This document shows positions 22,985 through 28,597 of a stretch of DNA of 32,393 nucleotides, in pieces (the first letter of the stretch is position 1; each line of letters opens with the position of its first letter). The position numbers were made by a program, and so were the translations under genes. The notes under the pieces are model-generated. The model was not told where the DNA came from, ran no database searches, and was given only the letters and a program-made list of their open reading frames with translations. Source of the DNA: a virus; the IMG/VR virus record IMGVR_UViG_3300048029_000178, positions 1-32,393 of that record. One strand, given 5' to 3'.

Positions 22985-23205
22985 TGTCTAAATTTACAAT
23001 ATCTGGGCATAGTGGTTTTGTTAAAAACTTTACAATGACTGGACATCAAGGTTTTAGCAATTCGTCTGATAATGTTAATAACTTTTTAGCCGCTAGTGCC
23101 GCTACGGTTAATATTAGCATAGGATCAACAGCACCATCGGCAATTTATGTGGGTAGTGCATTGGTAACTGAAGTTTATGTTGGTAGTACAAAGGTTTATG
23201 GATAA
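22984..23205 (+). CDS. Small beta-rich tail-associated protein (73 aa)
   Basis: This is a 73-residue Ser/Gly/Val-rich protein with internal near-repeats: FTISGHSGFVKNF against FTMTGHQGFSNSS, and IYVGSALV against VYVGSTKVYG. The repeated YVGS strand resembles short C-terminal tips of phage structural proteins. No family is recognised. It starts inside the stop of the large surface protein (TAATG) and is followed in the same way by the small membrane protein gene. It is likely the last virion gene before the lysis cassette. Confidence 0.6.
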   Translation: MSKFTISGHSGFVKNFTMTGHQGFSNSSDNVNNFLAASAATVNISIGSTAPSAIYVGSALVTEVYVGSTKVYG

Positions 23206-23375
23206 TGTCAGATGATTTACACGCACATGAAGAATTATGCTTGGAACGCTATCGCGGCATTCGGTTGCAATTAGATAATTTAGAAAAACGAATGTGGCGA
23301 CTTGAAGGTTTGATTATGATTAGCACCATTACTGTTATTGGCGCGACAGTTGCTGTCATAACTATGGTGGTATAA
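23205..23375 (+). CDS. XhlA-like small membrane protein (56 aa)
   Basis: This reads ATG 23205 to TAA 23375 and overlaps both neighbours by TAATG. The first 35 residues are a charged, coiled-coil-like helix (ERYRGIRLQLDNLEKRMWRLEG). Residues 36-56 are one hydrophobic membrane helix ending in VITMVV. This is the shape of hemolysin XhlA-type proteins, which help holins in several phages and prophages. The family call is by architecture only. It is likely part of the lysis cassette with the M15 peptidase and the holin downstream. Confidence 0.65.
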   Translation: MSDDLHAHEELCLERYRGIRLQLDNLEKRMWRLEGLIMISTITVIGATVAVITMVV

Positions 23376-23833
23376 TGGTAGTAGCTGAAGCATTAGCGGG
23401 CATAGCATTAGTTAAAGCTGGTGTCGATGGTATTAAGTCAGCTATTGCAACCGCTAATGATATAGGCGATATAGCGCATCATATCGACAGCCTATTTAAG
23501 GGCGAACAAGAAATCCAAAAGAAACGCAATAAAGCGCAAAAAGATCCATTTAGCGTTAATTCGGTTGCAGAAGAAACTATTAATGCAAAGTTGGCGCAAG
23601 AACACATGACCGAAATGAAAAATCTGGTTAATATGCGTTTTGGGGCGGGGGTCTGGGAAGGCATCATTGCGGAACGCGCAAAAAGGATCGCAGAAGCAAA
23701 AGAGGCGGAAAGGAAAGCAAAGGCGGCAAAACTAAAGGCTCGAAAAGAATTTATCCATAATGCAGAAATATTTGGTGCGGTTATGTTAGGTGCTGTTGTA
23801 TTAGTCGTTATGGCGATTATTCTGGTTTTATGA
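23375..23833 (+). CDS. Coiled-coil membrane-anchored phage protein (152 aa)
   Basis: The N-terminus has a moderately hydrophobic stretch. A conserved segment, EIQKKRNKAQKDPFSVNSVAEETINAKLAQEHMTEMKNL, follows at about 48-86. Next comes a Lys/Ala/Glu coiled coil (about 100-130) and a C-terminal membrane helix (132-152, VMLGAVVLVVMAIILVL). I recognise the KDPFxVNSVAEETIxAKLAQE segment as widespread in marine phages, but its function is not established. The topology (long cytoplasmic or periplasmic coil plus an anchor) and the location in a lysis cassette would fit a spanin or holin-like role. The end overlaps the nuclease gene by ATGA. Confidence 0.6.
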   Translation: MVVAEALAGIALVKAGVDGIKSAIATANDIGDIAHHIDSLFKGEQEIQKKRNKAQKDPFSVNSVAEETINAKLAQEHMTEMKNLVNMRFGAGVWEGIIAERAKRIAEAKEAERKAKAAKLKARKEFIHNAEIFGAVMLGAVVLVVMAIILVL

Positions 23834-24249
23834 CCAGCGCAACGAAAACAGGATTAATTGGAGAACATATAGCTTTATCAAGCATTTTATTGATTGACGG
23901 ATTTAGCGCGGCGCATACGCCTATGGATTCGGTAGATATTATTGCGTGGGATAATGTTGGCAGTTTAAGGGTGCAAGTTAAAGCTAGTTCATTCAGGTTT
24001 GCGAAAAATAATTCTAGTCATAAGCAGTTTTGTTATAATATAGGCGTCGGCGGCAAAAAAAGAATGCCAACCAAAGAAGATTTCGACATAATAGCGTTTG
24101 TTGCAATAGATGAAAGAAAATGCTTTTTTAGATCGGTTCAATGTTTAAAGAAAATCAGCTATAGAATCGATAGAGGTTTTTTTTATACGCCCGATATTGA
24201 GTATGATTCATGGCAAAAGGCAGTTTCTATTTTTAGAGGTGAAATATGA
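23830..24249 (+). CDS. PD-(D/E)XK-fold nuclease-like protein (139 aa)
   Basis: The start TGLIGEHIALSSILLIDGFSA is followed by DSVDIIAWDNVGSLRVQVKAS. It gives Glu12, Asp36 and Gln49-Val-Lys51, a full PD-(D/E)XK active-site pattern, as in the PDDEXK_5 group that includes homing-type and Holliday-junction-like endonucleases. It overlaps the membrane protein before it and the M15 peptidase after it by ATGA, so it is translated with lysis genes. Whether it degrades host DNA, defends against rival phages, or resolves DNA cannot be read from the sequence. It is not next to the recombination genes. Confidence 0.7.
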   Translation: MTSATKTGLIGEHIALSSILLIDGFSAAHTPMDSVDIIAWDNVGSLRVQVKASSFRFAKNNSSHKQFCYNIGVGGKKRMPTKEDFDIIAFVAIDERKCFFRSVQCLKKISYRIDRGFFYTPDIEYDSWQKAVSIFRGEI

Positions 24250-24638
24250 TAGATTGGTTGAAATACAGCTATTTTAAAGAATACGAATTCAAATGTTCGC
24301 ATACTGGCAAAGCCGACGTGAAGGTTGAATTGTTGGATAAGTTATCAGAAGTTCGCACTATGCTTAATAAGCCAATGGTCATAACCAGCGGATTTAGAGA
24401 CGTTACGCATCCGATTGAGGCGGCAAAAATTGAAGCTGGCAGACCACGCGGCGTTCACACTATGGGGATCGCGGTTGATGTGGCTTGCAATGGTCAACTT
24501 TGTTATGAGATGATTCGATATGCAACAATGGTTGGATTTACTGGCATCGGGGTTAGTCAGAGCGGCAGTTCTAGATTTCTGCATTTAGACTTGTTAGAGG
24601 GCGAACACACGCCTCGCCCGAATATATGGAGCTATTGA
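24246..24638 (+). CDS. M15 family peptidase endolysin (130 aa)
   Basis: This is a short zinc peptidase of the D-Ala-D-Ala carboxypeptidase / L-Ala-D-Glu endopeptidase type. GVHTMGIAVDV gives His71 and Asp78, and FLHLDL gives His113, the usual three zinc ligands. SGFRDVTHP at about 48-56 is the typical preceding region. It would cut peptidoglycan peptides and so free the virions. It has no signal peptide or membrane anchor, so it needs a holin. It overlaps the nuclease gene before and the mini membrane protein after by ATGA. A second wall hydrolase gene lies at 30809-31234. Confidence 0.85.
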   Translation: MIDWLKYSYFKEYEFKCSHTGKADVKVELLDKLSEVRTMLNKPMVITSGFRDVTHPIEAAKIEAGRPRGVHTMGIAVDVACNGQLCYEMIRYATMVGFTGIGVSQSGSSRFLHLDLLEGEHTPRPNIWSY

Positions 24639-24757
24639 TGCCTGAATGGTGGGAAGCATTGCTGGTGGGGCTTATAGGGCTAAACACGGCGGTTAATTTA
24701 TACAGATGGCGCGCAGATGTGGTGCGGCGTGAAAAGCAGTGTAGGTGCGGGAAATGA
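24638..24757 (+). CDS. Mini membrane protein in the lysis cassette (39 aa)
   Basis: ATG 24638 overlaps the peptidase stop (TGA), and its own TGA overlaps the holin ATG at 24754. One membrane helix spans about residues 5-22 (WEALLVGLIGLNTAVNLY), followed by a strongly basic tail with two cysteines in CRC. It is too short for a family call. The exact ATGA coupling at both ends and the membrane helix support a real lysis protein, such as a pinholin-like or holin regulator protein. Confidence 0.65.
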   Translation: MPEWWEALLVGLIGLNTAVNLYRWRADVVRREKQCRCGK

Positions 24758-25140
24758 TAACAAGTTTATTGCCAATATTACAGCCAGCGTTAGGCAAAGT
24801 TCTGGATATGATACCAGATCCCGAAGCTAAAGAAAAAGCCAGAAAACAGATTGAATTAGAAGTTCAAAACGCGGAAGGCAGTTTTCGCGATTTCGTTGTA
24901 GCTTATGAAGGTCGCGGGGAAGATGTACATCCGATTATACAGATACTGCGCGGATCGGTTAGACCAGTTTTAACCTATGCGCTGGCGGGGGCGTTTATTT
25001 ATGGCTTTCTAACGCGCAATATTGATAAAGATGCAATGGAAATGCTATGGCAGTTAAACTTGTTATCGCTTGGTTTTTGGTATGGTGAACGTGCGCTGAA
25101 GAATCTGGGGCTGGATATGGGCAAAAAGAAACCAGACTAA
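24754..25140 (+). CDS. Holin, three-helix GTA-type (128 aa)
   Basis: The protein begins MITSLLPILQPALGKVLDMIPD and has EKARKQIELEVQ and VHPIIQILRGSVRPVLTYALAGAFIYGFL at about 60-95, with later helices. This is the pattern of the holin family first named for gene-transfer-agent release (Holin_3TMs). The segment RGSVRPVLTY is its signature. It makes inner-membrane holes that let the endolysin reach the wall. ATG 24754 is preferred over GTG 24745 because of the ATGA overlap. Its last bases form the stem of a terminator for the opposite strand, and the stop overlaps the last gene of the leftward operon tail to tail. Confidence 0.85.
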   Translation: MITSLLPILQPALGKVLDMIPDPEAKEKARKQIELEVQNAEGSFRDFVVAYEGRGEDVHPIIQILRGSVRPVLTYALAGAFIYGFLTRNIDKDAMEMLWQLNLLSLGFWYGERALKNLGLDMGKKKPD

Positions 25141-25149
25141 TCGTCTGAT
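25122..25149 (-). terminator. Intrinsic terminator of the leftward recombination operon
   Basis: Read on the minus strand, ATCAGAC-gatta-GTCTGGT forms a seven-pair stem (one U-G pair, bases 25149 down to 25131) with a five-base loop, followed by TTCTTTTTG (25130 down to 25122). It includes the stop codon of the last leftward gene and lies inside the 3' end of the holin gene. No matching T-run exists on the plus strand, so it should act only on leftward transcripts. Confidence 0.6.
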
Positions 25150-25349
25150 ATCCGCCAGATACGCCAGCCGCCATTTTGTTTGCGGCACATAGGTTTTAAG
25201 CCGCGATATCGCATAGCGTGGCGGATGCTGTCTTTTTCCTGTTCATCTTCTATAAAAATAGAATCGCCAACTTTCATATTTTGTAATATGCTTCTTTTGC
25301 CATAAATCGAATATTTTGGCATCGGAATATTTTTTTCAATCTTTACCAT
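25137..25349 (-). CDS. Small basic phage protein, last gene of leftward operon (70 aa)
   Basis: This 70-residue basic protein has the pattern NMKVGDSIFIEDEQEKDSIRHAMRYRGLKPMCRKQNGGWRIWRI. Short proteins with a MKxGDSFxI strand, a helix and a final RVWRI strand are common in early regions of phages and may bind nucleic acid, but no function is established. The start overlaps the zinc miniprotein upstream by 14 bases. The gene ends TAG at the terminator and overlaps the holin stop by one to two bases. Confidence 0.65.
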   Translation of the reverse strand: MVKIEKNIPMPKYSIYGKRSILQNMKVGDSIFIEDEQEKDSIRHAMRYRGLKPMCRKQNGGWRIWRISDD

Positions 25350-25506
25350 TTTTTAACGCCCATCGCTGGTTGAAGCACTTATCGTGCAACAATTTGCCGC
25401 CGCCATCTACTACATAATCAAAGCCATTTAAATCGAATTGCTTTTCGCACCAAACACAAGTTGCCCAGCGCGGTAGGATCGGGGCTTTAATCTTTTTTTT
25501 CGGCAT
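25336..25506 (-). CDS. Zinc-finger miniprotein (56 aa)
   Basis: On the minus strand, ATG at 25506-25504 opens a 56-codon frame ending TGA at 25338-25336. The protein starts MPKKKIKAPILPRW and has CVWCEKQF and HDKCF, so Cys17, Cys20, His41 and Cys44 form a likely treble-clef zinc finger, with a basic N-terminus. Such proteins are common as small regulators or DNA-binding partners. It overlaps the genes on both sides by 14 to 20 bases, consistent with coupled translation in a compact operon. No function is known. Confidence 0.65.
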   Translation of the reverse strand: MPKKKIKAPILPRWATCVWCEKQFDLNGFDYVVDGGGKLLHDKCFNQRWALKNGKD

Positions 25507-25654
25507 CTTCAAGCGACCTTAATAAATGCATAGCCAGTTCGTGCTTTTCTTGACGGCTAAAATCTACTTGGATCAGCTTTTCCCCAATAGCGACAACTAA
25601 TCCATCGCTATCGAGAGTTAATGCTATTTGTTCAAAATCAGAATGGAATTTCAT
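25487..25654 (-). CDS. Small acidic protein (55 aa)
   Basis: This runs from ATG at 25654-25652 on the minus strand to TAA at 25489-25487. It begins MKFHSDFEQIALTL and ends HLLRSLEDAEKKD. It looks like a short beta hairpin followed by a helix (SRQEKHELAMHLLRSL). It overlaps the SSB-like gene before it by 17 bases and the zinc miniprotein after it by 20 bases. Unbroken overlaps on both sides support expression. The function is unknown. Confidence 0.6.
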   Translation of the reverse strand: MKFHSDFEQIALTLDSDGLVVAIGEKLIQVDFSRQEKHELAMHLLRSLEDAEKKD

Positions 25655-25877
25655 CATCGAGTTTTTTTACCGCTGGTTCAATTGCTGGCTGGGTGTCTTT
25701 TGGCTGAACTGATACGCTGAAATAATCGCCAGTTTTTGGACTATTAGCATTCCAGATAGAAAGCCAATAATCCTTACCATCGACATTCAGATTGCCGCGA
25801 AAATCTGGCTGGGTGTCTTTTTCTTTACGATTGTTTAGAAACGCCGCCCCGCGATTAGTGTTATCATATTGTGACAT
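25638..25877 (-). CDS. Small ssDNA-binding-like protein with SSB-type C-terminal tip (79 aa)
   Basis: The sequence SQYDNTNRGAAFLNNRKEKDTQPDFRGNLNVDGKDYWLSIW is related in pattern to phage proteins annotated as DUF736-like or OB-fold-like. The last residues LDDEIPF match the acidic DDDIPF tip by which bacterial SSB proteins recruit repair partners. An SSB-like or SSB-mimic role next to the annealing protein and exonuclease is therefore inferred. At 79 residues it is much shorter than E. coli SSB (about 178), so either the fold is minimal or only the tail is used. It overlaps the ERF gene by 14 bases. Confidence 0.6.
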   Translation of the reverse strand: MSQYDNTNRGAAFLNNRKEKDTQPDFRGNLNVDGKDYWLSIWNANSPKTGDYFSVSVQPKDTQPAIEPAVKKLDDEIPF

Positions 25878-26487
25878 TGTTTAACCCTTTCACTTTTTCT
25901 TTTTTCATTTTAAATAATTCAATTTGGTCATCTGTTGGTTTAATGTTTTTGCTGGAAAACAGCCGTTTATAAACATCGTTTATTTCCTGTTCATTAGCAC
26001 AAGCAATCAACGCATCTGCTAATGTTTTATCAGTAATTTTAGGTGCGGGCGATGAGGTAGGGAGGACAACCCCATCACCCGCTTTTTGCCTATCGCCGCT
26101 AGAAGGAGAGACAGCGCGACCAGCAAAACTTGTCGCAGAATTAGCATCATCATCGTCAGCATTTAATCCAAACATAGTCATCAAACTAGCGCGACGCAAA
26201 TAAGTGACGCAAGACATGAATGCTTGCGGGGTGTCTTTTTCTGGCTTGATGATTATTCTACTGGAAAATAATTCGCCACTTTCCAGATGCATTACATCAG
26301 TTATCAGCGCGTCATTGTCGAAATATTGGTCAAATGTTAATCCGTATTCGTGAACGCCAGCTAACGCGTTTAAAACGTCGCCCAGCGTGGTATATTCCGA
26401 TCTAAACATCGGGTTGCGTCCTGATTTGCCCACCGATGCTTCTGCGCGGAATTTTGATAAAGACCGCATTAATTCTACATTTCCCAT
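25864..26487 (-). CDS. erf: ERF-family single-strand annealing protein (207 aa)
   Basis: The sequence contains the ERF core: KSGRNPMFRSEYTTLGDVLNALAGVHEYGLTFDQ at about 21-54, LESGELFSSRI, then MSCVTYLRRASLMTMFGLNADDDDAN at about 90-115. ERF proteins coat single strands and anneal complementary strands in recombination and in making circles or concatemers from linear ends. The C-terminal half (about 116-207) is Ser/Pro-rich, then helical and basic, typical of a partner-binding region. It overlaps the exonuclease upstream by 13 bases, giving the usual exonuclease-annealase pair. Confidence 0.88.
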   Translation of the reverse strand: MGNVELMRSLSKFRAEASVGKSGRNPMFRSEYTTLGDVLNALAGVHEYGLTFDQYFDNDALITDVMHLESGELFSSRIIIKPEKDTPQAFMSCVTYLRRASLMTMFGLNADDDDANSATSFAGRAVSPSSGDRQKAGDGVVLPTSSPAPKITDKTLADALIACANEQEINDVYKRLFSSKNIKPTDDQIELFKMKKEKVKGLNNVTI

Positions 26488-27332
26488 AATTCTTTAGCCC
26501 TTTTTAAATATTCTGGTTGTAATTTCCATTGATAATTGTGACCCCAATCGGGATCGGTGATAGATGCTAAAAACTTAACATCATCGCTTAAACATACTAA
26601 ATTTTGCCGCAGTAAGGCGCGCTGACGCGCTTCATCGAGATAATGCAACATGGCGTCGTGTTTAAGTTCATCGCAGTTGAACGGCGTATAAAGAACCGCA
26701 TCATCCGCTGATATATAACAAATCGACGGCGTAGTTTTCAGCGCGTGATAATAAATGCTGGTCTGGATTAAATGGGCATGGTCTGGCTTTTTGGGCAAGG
26801 TAGCTTTTGCCCAGCCCTGTTCGCCCGATTTCAGCACTTTAGTTTTCCGCGCCGCTTTAGTTTTCATTTCACAAAACATGGTATCTGGAACGACCAAATC
26901 AACATAGCCAATAACATCAATATGAATATCAGGGATGCGAGTTAAAATCTTTTCTTCAGGCAAACCGCCTATAAAACCATCTTCAGCTAATATTTGGACA
27001 CCGTTATTTATTGCGTTAGGCAAGTCGTCTTTATATTTTGCCAGCATTACATCATCAGGTTCTGGGACGTTTTGAAACGCTAGATTAATCTGTTGTTGTT
27101 TAATTTCGTCAGCTATATCTGCACCATTAGATATTATATTTTGGATTCCAGTATGCGTAGCTGTTCCGAAATGGGCATTATATCCGACCATCAATTCTTG
27201 GCGTTCTTCACTGGTTAAAAAACCATACTTAAATAGCCAACTACTAACAGATGACGTTAATCTGCTAGGGCTAATATAGGGCTGGTTGAAGCGTTTCCAT
27301 GCCGATTCTATTTGTTCTATTGTTAATTCCAT
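26475..27332 (-). CDS. RecB-like PD-(D/E)XK exonuclease (285 aa)
   Basis: This nuclease has the RecB/Cas4-like layout: an early GTATH (56-60), then GYVDLVV with Asp145, FCEMKTK with Glu155 and Lys157, and QTSIYYHAL with Gln190 and Tyr194. These form the PD-(D/E)XK core with the QxxxY motif. It would resect DNA ends to give the single strands used by the ERF protein. ATG 27332 is preceded on the minus strand by AAGG at a good distance, and it is the first gene of the operon, next to the divergent control region. It was not matched to lambda Exo; a YqaJ-like or RecB-like group is likely. Confidence 0.8.
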   Translation of the reverse strand: MELTIEQIESAWKRFNQPYISPSRLTSSVSSWLFKYGFLTSEERQELMVGYNAHFGTATHTGIQNIISNGADIADEIKQQQINLAFQNVPEPDDVMLAKYKDDLPNAINNGVQILAEDGFIGGLPEEKILTRIPDIHIDVIGYVDLVVPDTMFCEMKTKAARKTKVLKSGEQGWAKATLPKKPDHAHLIQTSIYYHALKTTPSICYISADDAVLYTPFNCDELKHDAMLHYLDEARQRALLRQNLVCLSDDVKFLASITDPDWGHNYQWKLQPEYLKRAKELWEM

Positions 27333-27404
27333 AAAGAACCTTACAATTAAACTATTTGACTTTTCAACATTTATTTATCATGTTTTTAAAAAAAAGGAGT
27401 GCAA
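27333..27404. promoter_or_regulatory. Divergent control region between leftward recombination and rightward early genes
   Basis: This 72-base AT-rich gap separates two operons that run away from each other. The right side has AAGGAG five bases before ATG 27405, and the left side has AAGG before ATG 27332. TTGACT at 27356-27361 is a good -35 hexamer reading right, but its possible -10 (TATCAT at 27376) lies at a short 14-base spacing, so the exact promoter is uncertain. TTGA-CTTT-TCAA at 27356-27367 is a small dyad that could be an operator. No other promoter-like gap exists nearby. Confidence 0.45.
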
Positions 27405-27710
27405 ATGCCAAATCGTCAAAAAGAAAAGGGATCACGTTTCGAACGTGAACTGGTTGAAACAGCTAAAAAGCATGGTTTGGAAAGTTATCGCGTTCCGTTA
27501 TCTGGAGCGGGTAGTATTAAGAACGACGTCCATATAAAGGTCGGGCGCACCCTTTGGGAAATTGAAGCTAAGAAACGCGCTAATGGGTTTAAATTCATTT
27601 ATGACAACATCGAGGGCGCGGACATATTGGTGATAGGGGCGGATCGTAAAAAGCCGCTTGCAGTTTTAGATTATGAAGATTTATGCGATTTGTTGGCGGG
27701 TAAAATATGA
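27405..27710 (+). CDS. Holliday junction resolvase-like nuclease, Hjc type (101 aa)
   Basis: The sequence KGSRFERELVETAKKHGLESYRVPLSGAG, then NDVHIKVGRTLWEIEAKKRA, has the Hjc-type core of the PD-(D/E)XK fold: an early Glu, Asp41, and Glu53-Ala-Lys55. Archaeal Hjc and its phage relatives are dimers that cut four-way DNA junctions; in phages they clear branches before packaging. ATG 27405 is preferred over GTG 27399 because AAGGAG lies five bases upstream. It is the first rightward early gene, coupled to the next one by ATGA. There is no RuvC-type motif. Confidence 0.75.
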   Translation: MPNRQKEKGSRFERELVETAKKHGLESYRVPLSGAGSIKNDVHIKVGRTLWEIEAKKRANGFKFIYDNIEGADILVIGADRKKPLAVLDYEDLCDLLAGKI

Positions 27711-28123
27711 ATAGACCTATATATGAAACGGCTGATCATTTGCAGACCGAATTAATCATCGCTGGCATTGTTAGCAAGAAATGGAAATGCGAGGCAAAGA
27801 AATTGCCGATGAGTAATTATTTAGATTTTGCTTTATGTCGCAGAAACAAAATCCATGCACTAATAGAAATCAGATCCCGAACTGTTCCTGAAAGCGAATA
27901 TAAAACAATTTTTTGCAGTTTGCAGAAAGCATTAGCCGCGAGACAATTGGCAAAGGCGTGTAAAGTTCCAGCTTTTTTTGTGGTTCAATATACCAACAAA
28001 ATAAAATATATTAATTTCGATGCAGATTTTATTGCGACTTATGGCGGCAGAAATCAGATGCGCGATTGGCAAGATAAAGGGCTATTGGCTGAATTTTCGG
28101 TGGCGGACATGGTGGATCTTTGA
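27707..28123 (+). CDS. Nuclease-fold protein with altered active site (138 aa)
   Basis: The sequence YLDFALCRRNKIHALIEIRSR looks like the PD-(D/E)XK core, with Asp40 and Glu54. The usual lysine of E-x-K is replaced by Arg56 (EIR); related phage proteins I recall have EIKCR here. The rest (SLQKALAARQLAKACKVPAFFVVQY) is the helix and strand after the core. It may be a weak or inactive nuclease, or a DNA-binding protein. It overlaps the Hjc-like gene before it by ATGA, so two nuclease-fold proteins are made side by side. Confidence 0.6.
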   Translation: MNRPIYETADHLQTELIIAGIVSKKWKCEAKKLPMSNYLDFALCRRNKIHALIEIRSRTVPESEYKTIFCSLQKALAARQLAKACKVPAFFVVQYTNKIKYINFDADFIATYGGRNQMRDWQDKGLLAEFSVADMVDL

Positions 28124-28506
28124 AAAGCTGGAAAGTAGTTTATACAACGCCCGATAAAGAATTGCCTGATGGCTGGCGGTATGAACATTTTTATGGACAC
28201 CACGGCGCGAATGGTTATGGAATGAGGATTAAAGAAGTGCAAGACGAATTTTTAGAAGAAATTGCGGAAATAACAAAAGAGAGGGGACAGGATTATGACA
28301 CGCCTATCAAAAACCATGAACGAATTGCGGCTGGCTGGTCGCAGATTCTTGGAAAAAAAATATCGCCAGATGAAGTGGTGCTATGCATGGTCTGGACTAA
28401 AATTGCCAGACTTATCGCAACGCCCGATCATCAGGACAGTATCAAAGACATCGCTGGATATGCGTGGTGTCTCGACCAGATCCGAAAATCAATGCAAAAA
28501 CTGTAA
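28120..28506 (+). CDS. DUF6378-like phage protein (128 aa)
   Basis: The C-terminal 75 residues (EITKERGQDYDTPIKNHERIAAGWSQILGKKISPDEVVLCMVWTKIARLIATPDHQDSIKDIAGYAWC) match the phage DUF6378 pattern, an all-helical domain with no established activity. The proposed start is TTG 28120, with GGTGG upstream and a TTGA overlap with the previous stop. If that is wrong, ATG 28222 is the next good start and would remove 34 residues. The small zinc protein overlaps its 3' end in another frame. Confidence 0.75.
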   Translation: MKSWKVVYTTPDKELPDGWRYEHFYGHHGANGYGMRIKEVQDEFLEEIAEITKERGQDYDTPIKNHERIAAGWSQILGKKISPDEVVLCMVWTKIARLIATPDHQDSIKDIAGYAWCLDQIRKSMQKL

Positions 28507-28597
28507 TGGCAAAGGGTTCATTTATGTTCAAAGCTACACTGGCGGCGAGGGTGATGTAATGCCCGAAGATTGCTGGGTGTGTAACGATGAGCGTTAA
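28460..28597 (+). CDS. Zinc-finger miniprotein, CxxCxGxG type (45 aa)
   Basis: The frame carries CKNCNGKGF and, 20 residues later, CWVC, as in the zinc module of DnaJ-like and other small phage proteins. ATG 28460 gives 45 residues; the frame stays open upstream to 28295, but that part lies inside the DUF6378-like gene and looks non-coding. It overlaps the previous gene by 47 bases and the replication gene by 11 bases. The ribosome site is weak, so coupled translation is likely. The function is unknown. Confidence 0.55.
   Translation: MRGVSTRSENQCKNCNGKGFIYVQSYTGGEGDVMPEDCWVCNDER

Noticed and set aside
27356-27381. TTGACT with TATCAT as a standard sigma70 promoter
   Set aside because: The spacing is only 14 bases. 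It is kept as part of a control region but not claimed as a defined promoter.
28295-28459. Longer, 100-residue version of the zinc miniprotein starting at 28295
   Set aside because: The first 55 codons lie inside the DUF6378-like gene, lack a ribosome site, and look like out-of-frame sequence. Only the CxxC-containing part is convincing.
28460-28597. The CxxCxGxG motif as evidence of a DnaJ co-chaperone
   Set aside because: There is no J domain and only two CxxC pairs in 45 residues. It is a small zinc finger, not DnaJ.
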